Source: Bacillota bacterium | Lineage (GTDB): Bacteria > Bacillota > Sulfobacillia > JABLXB01 | Reading direction: 5' to 3' | Length of the DNA stretch: 64,000 bases | Assembly: GCA_013178305.1 (NCBI GenBank) | Contig: JABLXB010000004.1 | Location: 124,001-188,000 of the forward strand | In this document: positions 7,887 through 17,061 of the stretch, piece after piece | Layout of the letters: every line of letters begins with the position of its first letter | Numbering within the stretch: position 1 is the first letter of the stretch | The notes under the pieces: model-generated | Seen by the model: only the letters and a program-made list of their open reading frames with translations | Told to the model about the DNA's origin: nothing | Database searches by the model: none | Position numbers and translations under genes: made by a program

Positions 7887-8399
7887 TCACTTCTTTCCGA
7901 GCCGCAGCAGACGAAGTGCCGCCCCTCGAAGTCTTCTGCCGACCGGCCGCAGCCGGCCTACCGCCTTCCGCGCCGCGCGAGCCGCCGGCTTGCGCAGGCC
8001 CTTCAGCCGTCGCGCCACGCGCCTGGCGAACGACCGGCAGGCCGCGCACGCCCGGCGGGCAGCCTGCCGCACGGCGCGCACCAACTGGATAAGGCAGGTC
8101 GCGACGAACTTGAGTGCAAGCACGACGGCGGGGCTTCCGAAAACCAGGTACACCGCGAAACCGAGGGCGAATCCCACGAAGGCGTAGAGCCTGAGGTTAA
8201 CCCAGTTGGAGACGATGAGGGCGAACACGAGGAGTGGGGTCAGGACTAGCCAGAAGATAGCGTCCTCGAGATACACGACGATGCCCCGCGGTGAGGTTAC
8301 CCACCTGAAGATGCGGTATATGTCGAAGAGCAGCCCGGCCGCCACGCCGGCCAGGAGCATCACGGACATCCTGTAGATCTCGATGTCGAGGGATTCCAC
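7887..8399 (-). CDS. yabQ: Spore cortex biosynthesis protein YabQ
   Basis: 170 residues. The N-terminal half holds four to five hydrophobic helices with the YabQ hallmark GLLFDIYRIFRW and YLEDAIFWLV; in B. subtilis the protein sits in the forespore outer membrane and is needed for cortex formation. From about residue 108 onward the protein becomes an Arg/Ala/Lys-rich tail with repeated RRA/ARR units, far more basic than usual. Start GTG 8399. It follows yabP by 15 bases as in B. subtilis. Confidence 0.9.
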   Translation of the reverse strand: MESLDIEIYRMSVMLLAGVAAGLLFDIYRIFRWVTSPRGIVVYLEDAIFWLVLTPLLVFALIVSNWVNLRLYAFVGFALGFAVYLVFGSPAVVLALKFVATCLIQLVRAVRQAARRACAACRSFARRVARRLKGLRKPAARAARKAVGRLRPVGRRLRGAALRLLRLGKK

Positions 8400-8414
8400 G
8401 TCGCGACCCCGCGC

Positions 8415-8711
8415 CTATCTGAAAAGCCGCTCCAGAATCCCTTTCCCTTTCCGCTTGCTCCGCGACCCGACGTCCGGCGAATACTGGAATCCGTGCACCA
8501 GCCCATCCACCGAGAAACTCCCGTCGTCCACGTCGAGTTGCTTGATCGTGAGCTCCTCGCCGCGCACCGTAAGCGCGCCGTAGTCCGTGTCCATGACTAT
8601 TTCCTGGTCGTCGAAGCTCTCAACGCGGAGCACACCTCGTATGGTGATCTTCTCTCGGTTGACGACGTGTATCTCGTGGTCCTTGGCAAGGTCGAAATCC
8701 CTGTCGTCCAT
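8415..8711 (-). CDS. yabP: Sporulation protein YabP
   Basis: 98 residues. It shows the YabP/YqfC family beta-rich fold: an H-x-V-x-x-REK motif (HVVNREKITI), then RGVLRVESFDDQEI and GALTVRGEELTIKQLD. In B. subtilis it is a sigma-E-controlled mother-cell protein needed for spore coat and cortex assembly. GAGGGGG lies 8 bases before the ATG. It sits between yabO and yabQ in one operon. Confidence 0.93.
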   Translation of the reverse strand: MDDRDFDLAKDHEIHVVNREKITIRGVLRVESFDDQEIVMDTDYGALTVRGEELTIKQLDVDDGSFSVDGLVHGFQYSPDVGSRSKRKGKGILERLFR

Positions 8712-8728
8712 CGGCGATTCCCCCTCGC

Positions 8729-9031
8729 CTAATACGTATGCTCGTCTGAGGAGGATATGCCGTGCCTTGTCTCTCCCTTCACGCGGTACATCTGGCCCGC
8801 CTGGCTGACACAGGCAGTCTCCCTTGCGTCGAGCACCTCCACTTCCAGCGTCCTGTTGCCGAACTCGACGGTGATCGAATCCCCGGGCTCAACCTCCGTG
8901 CCTGGTTTGGCCTGACGCCCGTTGACCAGCACGCGCCCCGCCGAGCAGGCTTCCTGGGCGACTGTCCTGCGCTTTATCAACCTGCTGACCTTGAGATACT
9001 TGTCTACCCTCACGGCTCCGCTCTCTCCCAC
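8729..9031 (-). CDS. yabO: S4-domain RNA-binding protein (RqcP/YabO)
   Basis: 100 residues. An S4 domain occupies residues 7-60 (VRVDKYLKVSRLIKRRTVAQ, then AGRVLVNGRQAKPGTEVEPGD). In Bacillota this protein binds stalled 50S subunits and supports alanine tailing by RqcH. GTG 9031 is used; another GTG at 9013 is possible. The C-terminal 30 residues after the S4 fold are not recognisable. Confidence 0.88.
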   Translation of the reverse strand: MGESGAVRVDKYLKVSRLIKRRTVAQEACSAGRVLVNGRQAKPGTEVEPGDSITVEFGNRTLEVEVLDARETACVSQAGQMYRVKGETRHGISSSDEHTY

Positions 9032-9066
9032 GTGCGGCTCACCGGCCGAAGCGTAAATCTCTTCCC

Positions 9067-9113
9067 AAAAGCAGAATCAGGTCCGTCTCAGCGAGTCTTC
9101 GCGAACCTGATTC
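9067..9113 (-). terminator. Terminator after hup
   Basis: GAATCAGGT (9074-9082) pairs with ACCTGATTC (9105-9113); on the minus strand it is followed by TGCTTTTGG. It separates hup from yabO or dampens read-through. Confidence 0.6.
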
Positions 9114-9125
9114 CTCAATACTTCG

Positions 9126-9398
9126 CTACTTTATCGTATCCTTAAGCGCCTTGCCCGCCCTGAAAACCGGGACTTTGGTAGCCTCAATGCTGATCTCTTC
9201 GCCGGTCTTGGGGTTGCGCCCCTTGCGGGCCGCCCGCTGCCTCACTTCAAAAGTTCCGAACCCCACCAGAGAAACCTTGTCGTTCTTGGACAGGGCCTCC
9301 TGGATTGCGTCGACGGTCGAATTGATTACCTTCTCGGTGTCTTTCTTGGTGATCCCGGTTTTCTCGGCAACGGCTGATACGAGTTCCGCCTTGTTCAA
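9126..9398 (-). CDS. hup: HU-family nucleoid protein
   Basis: A 90-residue histone-like protein of standard length. N-terminal helices (NKAELVSAVAEKTG) are followed by VGFGTFEVRQRAARKGRNP, which includes the DNA-intercalating arm, and the conserved FRAGKALKD end. Homodimers bend DNA and compact the nucleoid. TTG start with GGGAGGG six bases upstream. It replaces the hbs position seen elsewhere in B. subtilis by lying between yabN and yabO. Confidence 0.96.
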   Translation of the reverse strand: MNKAELVSAVAEKTGITKKDTEKVINSTVDAIQEALSKNDKVSLVGFGTFEVRQRAARKGRNPKTGEEISIEATKVPVFRAGKALKDTIK

Positions 9399-9472
9399 TC
9401 AAATCCCTCCCCGTCATACCTGAAAACACACACAGTGGCCCGTAGTTCGTCGTTCCGGTAGGTTTTTCCTCC

Positions 9473-10978
9473 TCAAGAGCCTGCCCGGCTCTTGGATTCC
9501 TCCCAGAGGGCGTCCATCTCCTTAAGCGTCATCTCGATCAGGTCCTTCCCCATCCGGGCTGCAGCGGCCTCGATGTACCCGAACCTGTTGATGAACTTCT
9601 TCACAGTACCCGACAGCGCAACCTCGGGGTTTATCCCAAGGAACCGGCATGCATTAACCACACTGAACAGGACGTCGCCGATTTCATCCTCTACCCGGTC
9701 GGAGACCCGCGATTCGACCGCAGAGATCAGTTCACCGACCTCCTCCTGCACTTTTCCGAGTACATCCTCGACCCTCTCCCAGTCAAACCCGACCCTGGCC
9801 GCCGCTCTCTGGACCTCGTACGCTCTCATCAGGGCCGGCTGCCCCTTGGGCGGCGCTATTTGCCCGCCTTCGACGGGCTCGCCGCGCTCCTCACGCTCGC
9901 CGCGCTCGCTTCGCTTAATGGCGTCCCACCGGTCCACGACCTCATCGCTGGAAGCGGCCTTCTTACCGCCGAACACGTGGGCGTGGCGCCTGATCATTTT
10001 CCTGGTAACCACATCCACAACGCGGTTGACGTCGAATGCCCCGCCCTCTTCGGCGATGCGGGAGTGCAGCACGACTTGCAGCAGTAAGTCTCCCAATTCC
10101 TCACAGAGTTTATTCGTATCGCCCTGATTGACGGCGTCCACGACCTCGTACGCCTCTTCGATTACGTACTGCCGGAGGCTCTCGTGCGTCTGTTCCCTGT
10201 CCCAGGGGCACCCATCCGGCCCACGAAGGCGCGCGATCACGCCGACGATGGGGTCAAGAGGCCAGCGTGAGACCCTTTCAGCGGGGTCGTTGCTCGCCTT
10301 CTCCGACGACAGCCGCGGAACATACAGAGTCGTAAGGTGGTCCGACGCGATCCTGTCGAGATCGTAGAGCGGTATCCGCGAAACCCTCTCCTCGCCCGCC
10401 ACGCCGGCAGAGTAGACCAAAGCCACCTCGTGCTCGTCGGGGTACCTGGTCATGAGGGCGAGCTTGACGTCCGAGGCCGTTTTCCTGTTGTAGATCTGTG
10501 AAACCACGACGTCCCTCACGCCGCTCGGCGGGTTGTCGTCGATTGCGCAGCCGTCGACGATCTCGAGGCCCGACAGGGGATCGATTTCCAGCGTGGCACA
10601 GACCACGTCGAGGAAACTCATGGCGGGGTATACTTCGTAGCGGATACCCCGTTCCTTTGCGCTGCGGACGATGCGGGCTACCGTGGCCTCCCCGAAGAAC
10701 GGGTGACCGGGCACAGCGTACGCCACGACGCCCCCCGAGGCTGCCTCATCCAGGACGACCTGCGTTATACTCGAATACACCTCGTCGAACGTCGCGCTCT
10801 CCTCGTAAAGCCGGTCGAAGGTTGTATAGCGTATGCCACGGCGATCGAGCGTCACAACCGAAGGGTGTACGGAGGTGCGAAGAAAAACCCTCCTCGAACC
10901 CTGCAGTGCTTCAAGGTTTCGCCCGGGTAGCTGCCACTCGGCGCCCGGCCCGAGCCCGACCAGTCTGAGACAGTTCAC
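9473..10978 (-). CDS. yabN: YabN: SAM-methylase-like/MazG fusion
   Basis: 501 residues in two parts. Residues 1-225 are a tetrapyrrole-methylase-like domain (LRLVGLGPG at the N-terminus, VVAYAVPGHPFFGEATV). Residues about 245-500 hold a MazG nucleotide pyrophosphohydrolase with duplicated helices (EEAYEVVDAVNQGDTNKLCEELGDLL is the metal-binding E-x-x-E region, repeated as VQEEVGELISAVES and EDEIGDVLFSVVN). The MazG part hydrolyses NTPs; the methylase part has no established reaction. GTG 10978 shares four bases with the spoVB stop, so the two are coupled. Confidence 0.92.
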   Translation of the reverse strand: MNCLRLVGLGPGAEWQLPGRNLEALQGSRRVFLRTSVHPSVVTLDRRGIRYTTFDRLYEESATFDEVYSSITQVVLDEAASGGVVAYAVPGHPFFGEATVARIVRSAKERGIRYEVYPAMSFLDVVCATLEIDPLSGLEIVDGCAIDDNPPSGVRDVVVSQIYNRKTASDVKLALMTRYPDEHEVALVYSAGVAGEERVSRIPLYDLDRIASDHLTTLYVPRLSSEKASNDPAERVSRWPLDPIVGVIARLRGPDGCPWDREQTHESLRQYVIEEAYEVVDAVNQGDTNKLCEELGDLLLQVVLHSRIAEEGGAFDVNRVVDVVTRKMIRRHAHVFGGKKAASSDEVVDRWDAIKRSERGEREERGEPVEGGQIAPPKGQPALMRAYEVQRAAARVGFDWERVEDVLGKVQEEVGELISAVESRVSDRVEDEIGDVLFSVVNACRFLGINPEVALSGTVKKFINRFGYIEAAAARMGKDLIEMTLKEMDALWEESKSRAGS

Positions 10979-12573
10979 TTGCCAATCAGCCCCAATCGAA
11001 CGAGGAACTCCGCCATGGATGATCCCACACGGGGGATTATCTCGAAATCCCGCGAGGTCATACCGCCTGTGAGTATCAGCGTAACGATATACGTGGTAAT
11101 CCCCGCAAAGATGGCGAGGAGGGTGGCGACCGATTCTCGACCGGAAAGTATCGCCAGCCAGCGGTGTAGCGCCACCACGGTTACGCCCATGACCGCCGTG
11201 GATATCCCGGGCTTGACGAACATCCCCGGGACATCGACGATGTCGTGTCCCAGGATGGAGACGAGCGTGAACATGTTCAGCACGGCCGCCACCAGGAACC
11301 CCGCGGACGTGCCGTATGCGGCCCCCTTTATCCCGAGAGCCGGTATGCTGGTCAGCGCCCACGTCAGCCCAAACTTGACGGCGGCCCCCCAGAGGAGGTT
11401 GCGCACCGGCACCGACATCAGCCCCATGCCCTGGAGGATGCCGGATGTCACCTGCTGGACTGCGAGAAACAGCACTCCGGATGCCAGCGCGGACAGAGAC
11501 GTCCCGACCTCGGGGTCCCCGTATAAAAGCGCCGGAATGGGCCTCGCCAGGAGATATAGGCCGGCCATGGCGGGGAGCATCAGGATGAACGTCATCCGGA
11601 GGGCGGTGCGCGACCTTGTTGTGATCAGCAGCCCGTCGCCTATCGCGGCTGCCTCGGACACGCTGGGCACGAGGCTCACCTGCAGCGCGGCCGTGAATAT
11701 CGTTGGCAAGTTCATCAGCGGAAGTGCCCCACCCGAGAGCTGTCCGTAGAGCGACGTGGCCAGCTCCGGGGCGATGCCGCTCGCCTGCAGCCTCGCGGGG
11801 ACCACAGCCATGTCCACGAGCTGGATTATGCCGAGGACGCCGCTTGCGATGGACACGGGGATTGCCATCGCAATGATCTGCCTGGCTGTCTCAAACGCGT
11901 CGTATCCCAGCCCCGAGACCGTGGGGAGAGAAAATACCTCGCGCCGGCCCCTGTTGAACACGAATAACAGGTAGATCAGTCCCGCGACGGCCCCCGTCAC
12001 GGCGCCGAAGCTGGCGCCGGCGGCCGCGTACTCGACGCCGCCGGGGAGGAGCACGTAGGCGAGCGCCATCATCGTTCCCACCCGGACGATCTGCTCGACT
12101 ATCTGGGACACGGCCGTCGGCGTCATCATCTGCATCCCCTGGAAAAGTCCCCTGTATGCGGACATGACGGCCACGAATAATATGGCGGGCGCGATCGCCG
12201 CTATTGAGAGGTACGCGCGCGGGTCGCGCGTGACGGTGGTCGCGATGTAACCGGCGCCGGTGAACAGGGCCGCAGAGAAAAACAGGCCGAGCGCGGCAAG
12301 CAGTATCAGGGACGTCCTGAATACACTCCACACCCCGCGGCCGTCGCCGCGCGCAACGCGTTCGGCCACCAGCTTGGAGACCGCGATGTTGATACCGGTT
12401 GTCGAGAGGACGAGGATGAGGGCATAGATGGGGTACGCCATCTGGAACAGGCCCATGCCCTCCGCGCCGAGCAGGGGATACAGGGGGATCCTGTACAGCG
12501 CCCCGAGTAGCTTGCTGACGACCCCCGCCAGCGCAAGCATGAAGGCGCCTCCCAAGAACGTCTCCCGCCTCAA
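10975..12573 (-). CDS. spoVB: Stage V sporulation protein B, MOP flippase
   Basis: 532-residue polytopic membrane protein with about 14 hydrophobic segments. It belongs to the polysaccharide/lipid II flippase (MATE/MOP, MurJ-like) group: the N-terminal GALYRIPLYPLLGAEGMGLFQ motif is typical of SpoVB. It is thought to move peptidoglycan precursor across the outer forespore membrane for cortex synthesis. TTG 12573 with GGGGAG nine bases upstream. A TATAAT-like sequence lies upstream (12610-12615, minus strand) without a clear -35. Confidence 0.93.
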   Translation of the reverse strand: MRRETFLGGAFMLALAGVVSKLLGALYRIPLYPLLGAEGMGLFQMAYPIYALILVLSTTGINIAVSKLVAERVARGDGRGVWSVFRTSLILLAALGLFFSAALFTGAGYIATTVTRDPRAYLSIAAIAPAILFVAVMSAYRGLFQGMQMMTPTAVSQIVEQIVRVGTMMALAYVLLPGGVEYAAAGASFGAVTGAVAGLIYLLFVFNRGRREVFSLPTVSGLGYDAFETARQIIAMAIPVSIASGVLGIIQLVDMAVVPARLQASGIAPELATSLYGQLSGGALPLMNLPTIFTAALQVSLVPSVSEAAAIGDGLLITTRSRTALRMTFILMLPAMAGLYLLARPIPALLYGDPEVGTSLSALASGVLFLAVQQVTSGILQGMGLMSVPVRNLLWGAAVKFGLTWALTSIPALGIKGAAYGTSAGFLVAAVLNMFTLVSILGHDIVDVPGMFVKPGISTAVMGVTVVALHRWLAILSGRESVATLLAIFAGITTYIVTLILTGGMTSRDFEIIPRVGSSMAEFLVRLGLIGK

Positions 12574-12660
12574 CCCACCGGTCTCCCCTTTCCGGCCAAT
12601 TCAGCCTATATTATACACCGCGAGACCGGAACCCGTCGCGAGCGCCGCGGCGGCCCCGAA

Positions 12661-12713
12661 ATGAAAAGGCAGCGAACGCTCTCGTTCGCCACCTCGTTGC
12701 GTCTATCGCTGCC
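12661..12713 (-). terminator. Terminator after spoVT
   Basis: GGCAGCGA (arm 12706-12713 complement) pairs with TCGCTGCC (arm 12668-12675 complement), enclosing an inner hairpin, and is followed by TTTTCATTTC on the minus strand. It ends spoVT transcription before spoVB. Confidence 0.7.
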
Positions 12714-12733
12714 AGCCGGGCCTGTCGACGGTT

Positions 12734-13297
12734 CTACTGCTCCATCTGCTTGGCAAGGAATCCCGCCGCGGTCTCCGCGAGTTTCAGTTCGAGGTCGCTC
12801 ATCTGGACGTCAGGTTCGCGCGAACAGATGACGACTGCGCCTATAGGGTCCCCCTCCGCGATGATGGGGGCTATGACCTCGGCTGTGAATTTACACCCGG
12901 TCTCTTCGTCGGCCGTCAGGCACTCGCTGCAGTACTTGTGGTCCCCGGGCTTGGTAATCATCACGGCCTTGCGCTCTTCCATGACCCGTTCAACTGCCGG
13001 GCCGATTGCCTTGTTAAGAAACTCCTTCTTCGGAGCGCCAGAGACTGCGATTATGTTATCGCGATCGGCGATCATGGCGATATGGCCCGTCGCCTCGTAG
13101 AGGGAGTCGGCGTACTCCTTCGCGAAATCGCCGAGTTCACCTATCGGCGAGTATTTCTTGAGGATTACTTCTCCGTCCCTGTCCACGAATATCTCCAGCG
13201 GATCCCCTTCCCTGATCCGGAGAGTCCGCCTTATTTCCTTGGGAATGACCACGCGGCCGAGGTCGTCGATCCTCCGGACAATCCCGGTTGCTTTCAT
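12734..13297 (-). CDS. spoVT: Stage V sporulation regulator SpoVT
   Basis: 187 residues: an AbrB-type swapped-hairpin DNA-binding domain (residues 1-52, GIVRRIDDLGRVVIPKEIRRTL) and a C-terminal GAF-like domain. In the forespore it modulates the sigma-G regulon. ATG 13297 lies five bases after GGAGGGG; the upstream GTG at 13303 is less well spaced. It is preceded by a sigma-G-like promoter, consistent with late forespore expression. Confidence 0.96.
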   Translation of the reverse strand: MKATGIVRRIDDLGRVVIPKEIRRTLRIREGDPLEIFVDRDGEVILKKYSPIGELGDFAKEYADSLYEATGHIAMIADRDNIIAVSGAPKKEFLNKAIGPAVERVMEERKAVMITKPGDHKYCSECLTADEETGCKFTAEVIAPIIAEGDPIGAVVICSREPDVQMSDLELKLAETAAGFLAKQMEQ

Positions 13298-13344
13298 TAT
13301 CACCCCTCCTTCGACAGGCGGCTAAACGGCTGCTTGTTCAATCA

Positions 13345-13375
13345 TAGTATATAAGAGGGTTACTACTTTTATTCA
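13345..13375 (-). promoter_or_regulatory. Sigma-G-type promoter of spoVT
   Basis: On the minus strand, TGAATA (13370-13375), 18-base spacer, TATACTA (13345-13351). This matches the sigma-G pattern TGMATW ... CATWMTA except for the first base of the -10. Confidence 0.65.
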
Positions 13376-13484
13376 TTTTTGCCAATTGGATAGAAATGCC
13401 GCGTCTGCCCATCTCACCTCAGGCAGACTGCGGCTCCCACGGTTGCTGGTCTGGACATAATCGAAACGACGGTGACGCGGCGTC

Positions 13485-13528
13485 GCGAGCCGCGGTCCAC
13501 GGCGCTCGCGCCGGACCACGGTCCGGCG
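13485..13528. repeat. Two adjacent palindromes downstream of mfd
   Basis: CGCCGGACC-AC-GGTCCGGCG at 13509-13528 is a nine-base stem with almost no loop. Immediately beside it CGCGAGC and GCTCGCG pair across 13485-13510. Neither has a T-run, so these are cruciform-type repeats or poor terminators in the 237-base gap between mfd and spoVT. Confidence 0.45.
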
Positions 13529-13533
13529 ACGCG

Positions 13534-16500
13534 CTACTGATCTGCGCCGGATGCCACCGGGGCGAGCGCCTCGAGGAATGACTCCGTCGCCAGGAGAAGC
13601 GCCGTCCTGCCCGCGCCGTCCACCTTCATGGATATCAACCCGCGCCCTGGCATCATCATCCTTCCGCGGTATTGCCTGACCAGGGCGTGCGCCCTGTCGG
13701 CGGGAAAGAGGCCCGGGTTGCCGATCCTGAACTCGATCCTGTCCTTGCCCTGGGAGATCGCGGTTATGCCCGCGCGTGCCGCCAGGATCTTCACGCGTGC
13801 GACGGTCAGGAGGTTCGCCGCCGGCGGCGGGATGGGGCCGAATCTGTCCTTCATCTCTTCAGCCACGACCTCGGCGTCCCCGGTCTCCCTTATCGCGGCG
13901 ATCTTCTTGTACAGGTCCACCTTCTGCCGCGAGTCGGGAACATACGAATCGGGTAGGTACGCGTCGGCGAGCACCTCGATGCTTACAGCCGGCGGCTCCC
14001 TGAGCTCCTCGCCCTTCAGCTCGCGCACGGCCTGCTCGAGCAGCCTGCAGTACATGTCGAATCCCACCGAGGCGATGAATCCGTGCTGCTCAGCGCCGAG
14101 AATGTTGCCGGCCCCGCGGATCTCGAGGTCCCTCATCGCGATCTTGAAGCCGGAGCCGAACTCGGTGAACTCGCGTATCGCCTCCAGCCTCTTTTCGGCC
14201 TGCTCCTGGAGCACTTTGTCCCTGCGATACATGAAATACGCGTACGCGAGCCTGTTCGACCGCCCGACCCTGCCCCGGAGCTGGTAGAGCTGCGCCAGCC
14301 CGAGGTGGTCGGCGTCCTCGACTATCAGGGTGTTGACGTTGGCGATGTCGAGCCCGGACTCGATGATGGTCGTGCATAGCAGGATGTCGTACTCGCCGTC
14401 GAGGAACGCGAGCATCGTCTTTTCGAGCCGGTCCTCTCGTATCTGCCCGTGTGCGACGGCTATCCTCGCGTCCGGTACGAGCGCCCTCAGCCGCGACGCC
14501 ACGCGCTCGATGGTCTGGACGCGGTTGTGCACGTAGTACACCTGGCCTCCCCTGTGCAGCTCGCGCGCGACAGCCGCCCTGACGAGGTCATCGCTCTGCT
14601 CGACCACGAACGTCTGCACCGGGAACCGGTCCTCGGGCGGTGTCTCGATCACGCTCATGTCGCGGAACCCGGTGAGCGCCATGTGCAGAGTCCGGGGTAT
14701 CGGGGTGGCGGTGAGCGTGAGGACGTCTACCGTTTGCTTCAGCCTCTTTATCTTCTCCTTGTGTGCAACCCCGAACCGGTGTTCCTCGTCTACCACGAGG
14801 AGGCCCAGGTTGTTGAATGCTATGTCGTCCTGCAGAAGCCGGTGCGTGCCGATGACGATGTCCACGGTACCGAGCCGCAGGTCCTTGACCACCTGGTCCT
14901 GTTCCTTCGGCGACCTGAACCTGCTGAGAACCTCCACGCGGATCGGGTAGTCCTCGAACCTTTCGCGGAACGTGTTGAAGTGCTGTTGGGCCAGGATGGT
15001 CGTCGGCACGAGCACCGCTACCTGTTTGGAGTCGTTGACCGCCTTGAAGGCCGCCCGCATAGCGACCTCGGTCTTGCCGTACCCCACGTCGCCCACGAGG
15101 AGGCGGTCCATCGCCCGTGGCCCTTCCATGTCCCCCTTGATTTCCTCCGTGGCCTGCCTCTGATCGGGGGTCTCCTCGTATTTGAAGGCGTCCTCGAACT
15201 CGCGCTGCCACGATGTGTCGGGGGAGAACTGGAATCCCTTCGACGCCTGTCTGATTGCGTAAAGGTGCAGGAGGTCTCTGGCCAGTTCCCGCACGGACTC
15301 CCTGACACGGTTCTTGACGCGCGACCACTCCGTGCCGCCGAGCTTGTTAAGTCTGGGTTCCTGTCCTTCGCCCCCGATGTACTTGTGGATCAGATCGGAC
15401 TGGTCCGTGGGGACGTAGAGCGCATCCGCTCCAGCGTACTTGATGAAGAAGTAGTCCTTCTGCGCCCCCTCGATTTCGAGGGTCTTGACCCCGAGATACC
15501 TGCCGATCCCGTGGTTGACGTGAACCACGTAATCCCCGACCTTCAGGTCCTCGAATATGCCCGTAAGCCTCTCCCTGGGCTGCGCGCTCGTCCGCTTCCG
15601 CTTCGTCTTCCCGTATATCTCCCCGTCGCCGAGAACCGTCAGCCTCAACGCGGGTATCTCCATTCCCTCCGACACAGCGCCGGTCGTCACGATTACCTGT
15701 CCCTCGCGCGGTTCGCGGTCGAGTGACTCTGCGGTGACGACCTCGACGCCCTCCACCTTCAGCGTCGCCGACAGCGCGCGGACGCGGTCCGCGTTCGCTA
15801 CCACGCACGCGACCGCCGCCCCGGCGGTTTTCCGGCCCTTCAACTCCTGAATGAGAGAATTCCATTGCCCGTGGAACGATGGGGCGGGCCGGGCGCCGAA
15901 CTGCGCCAGGTTACGGGCATCTCTGCCCTCTATCAATCTTGGGAGCACCGACAAGTGTACCACCTGGAAACTGAATACTCGCTCCATCACTCGCTCGAAG
16001 GATTCATAGGCGAGGGCCTCGGCGGGAAGCAGCGCCCCCTGCGACAACCTCGAGGAATACGCGTCGCGGGCATCCTTCTCCGTCTGCTCGGACGATTCGC
16101 GGAGCCTCGGATAATCGTCGAGGATCACGACGGAGTCTCGCGGGACGTGGTCGAGAAGGCTGGCCGTCTCCGGGTAGAAGTACGGGAGGTAGTTCTCGAC
16201 GCCCTCGAAAAAGCGAGCCTCGGAAATGCATTCGAGGTGGAACCGCACCTTTGTCTTGAGCCTGTTCGCGGACGACCTGTGCCCGGCCGCCTCGAGCTTC
16301 TTTACCGACGACTCGAGCTCGGCCCGTATCCGCGCCAGCCCTTCCCCGATCCTGTCTTCGCCGACGAGGAATTCCCGCGCCGGCCCGATGATGAGCGAGG
16401 TAATCGCGTGGGACGACTTCTGGGATATTGGGTCAAATTCGCGGATGGACTGCAATTCGTCCCCAAAGAACTCCAGCCTCACGGGGGATTCCCGCGACGG

Positions 16501-17061
16501 AGGGAACACGTCGACGATCCCGCCGCGGACCGCGTACTGGCCGCGGCCCTCGACTATGTTAAGTCTCTCGTAACCCGCGCGGGCGAGAGCCGCCGAGATC
16601 GTTTCCAGCCCGGCTTCGTCGCCGGCCCTTACCGTAAGACAGGCGTCGCGTATCACCCCGGGCGGGACGACCAGCCTGTGCAGGGCGGTGATGGGCGCGA
16701 CAATTATGGGCCGCCCACCCGTGGCGAGCCGCTCCAGGACGGAGACCCTCCCGGCTTCCATCTCACCGCTGCGCGCCACTATCTCGAACGGGAGCGCCTC
16801 GAGCGGAGGGAACAGGCAGGCCTCACCCGCGCCGAGCCAGGATTCGCATTCCTCGACGAATCTCTCGGCCTCGACTATGTTGGACGTAACCACGAAGACG
16901 GGGCGTTTTGTGAGTTCGCGGATTGCCGCGGGCACCAGTGACCTGCTCGAGCCGGATACTCCCGTGATAGACTGGAGATTCCAGCCCTCCTCCAGGCCGC
17001 TGATCAGGGAGGCGAATCCCTCGTGGTCCCGCAGCGTCCTAACGATTCCCCTCAGGGGCAC
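13534..17061 (-). CDS. mfd: Transcription-repair coupling factor
   Basis: 1175 residues, the usual Mfd length. UvrB-homology region at the N-terminus (GRGQYAVRGGIVDVFPPSRESP), RNA-polymerase interaction domain near 480-560 (LKVGDYVVHVNHGIGRYLGV), then the RecG-like translocase with Walker A GDVGYGKTEVAMRA, DEEH box and TATPIPRTL, and a C-terminal TRCF domain. It displaces stalled RNA polymerase and recruits UvrA. GTG 17061 is selected because GGAGG lies eight bases upstream and homology starts there; an open frame continues upstream but is a shadow. The start overlaps the preceding gene by 23 bases. Confidence 0.96.
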   Translation of the reverse strand: MPLRGIVRTLRDHEGFASLISGLEEGWNLQSITGVSGSSRSLVPAAIRELTKRPVFVVTSNIVEAERFVEECESWLGAGEACLFPPLEALPFEIVARSGEMEAGRVSVLERLATGGRPIIVAPITALHRLVVPPGVIRDACLTVRAGDEAGLETISAALARAGYERLNIVEGRGQYAVRGGIVDVFPPSRESPVRLEFFGDELQSIREFDPISQKSSHAITSLIIGPAREFLVGEDRIGEGLARIRAELESSVKKLEAAGHRSSANRLKTKVRFHLECISEARFFEGVENYLPYFYPETASLLDHVPRDSVVILDDYPRLRESSEQTEKDARDAYSSRLSQGALLPAEALAYESFERVMERVFSFQVVHLSVLPRLIEGRDARNLAQFGARPAPSFHGQWNSLIQELKGRKTAGAAVACVVANADRVRALSATLKVEGVEVVTAESLDREPREGQVIVTTGAVSEGMEIPALRLTVLGDGEIYGKTKRKRTSAQPRERLTGIFEDLKVGDYVVHVNHGIGRYLGVKTLEIEGAQKDYFFIKYAGADALYVPTDQSDLIHKYIGGEGQEPRLNKLGGTEWSRVKNRVRESVRELARDLLHLYAIRQASKGFQFSPDTSWQREFEDAFKYEETPDQRQATEEIKGDMEGPRAMDRLLVGDVGYGKTEVAMRAAFKAVNDSKQVAVLVPTTILAQQHFNTFRERFEDYPIRVEVLSRFRSPKEQDQVVKDLRLGTVDIVIGTHRLLQDDIAFNNLGLLVVDEEHRFGVAHKEKIKRLKQTVDVLTLTATPIPRTLHMALTGFRDMSVIETPPEDRFPVQTFVVEQSDDLVRAAVARELHRGGQVYYVHNRVQTIERVASRLRALVPDARIAVAHGQIREDRLEKTMLAFLDGEYDILLCTTIIESGLDIANVNTLIVEDADHLGLAQLYQLRGRVGRSNRLAYAYFMYRRDKVLQEQAEKRLEAIREFTEFGSGFKIAMRDLEIRGAGNILGAEQHGFIASVGFDMYCRLLEQAVRELKGEELREPPAVSIEVLADAYLPDSYVPDSRQKVDLYKKIAAIRETGDAEVVAEEMKDRFGPIPPPAANLLTVARVKILAARAGITAISQGKDRIEFRIGNPGLFPADRAHALVRQYRGRMMMPGRGLISMKVDGAGRTALLLATESFLEALAPVASGADQ

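Noticed and set aside
11000-11362. Upstream extension of the yabN reading frame to 11362
   Set aside because: The extra residues are an out-of-frame reading of spoVB; the GTG at 10978 overlapping the spoVB stop begins the conserved LRLVGLGPG segment.
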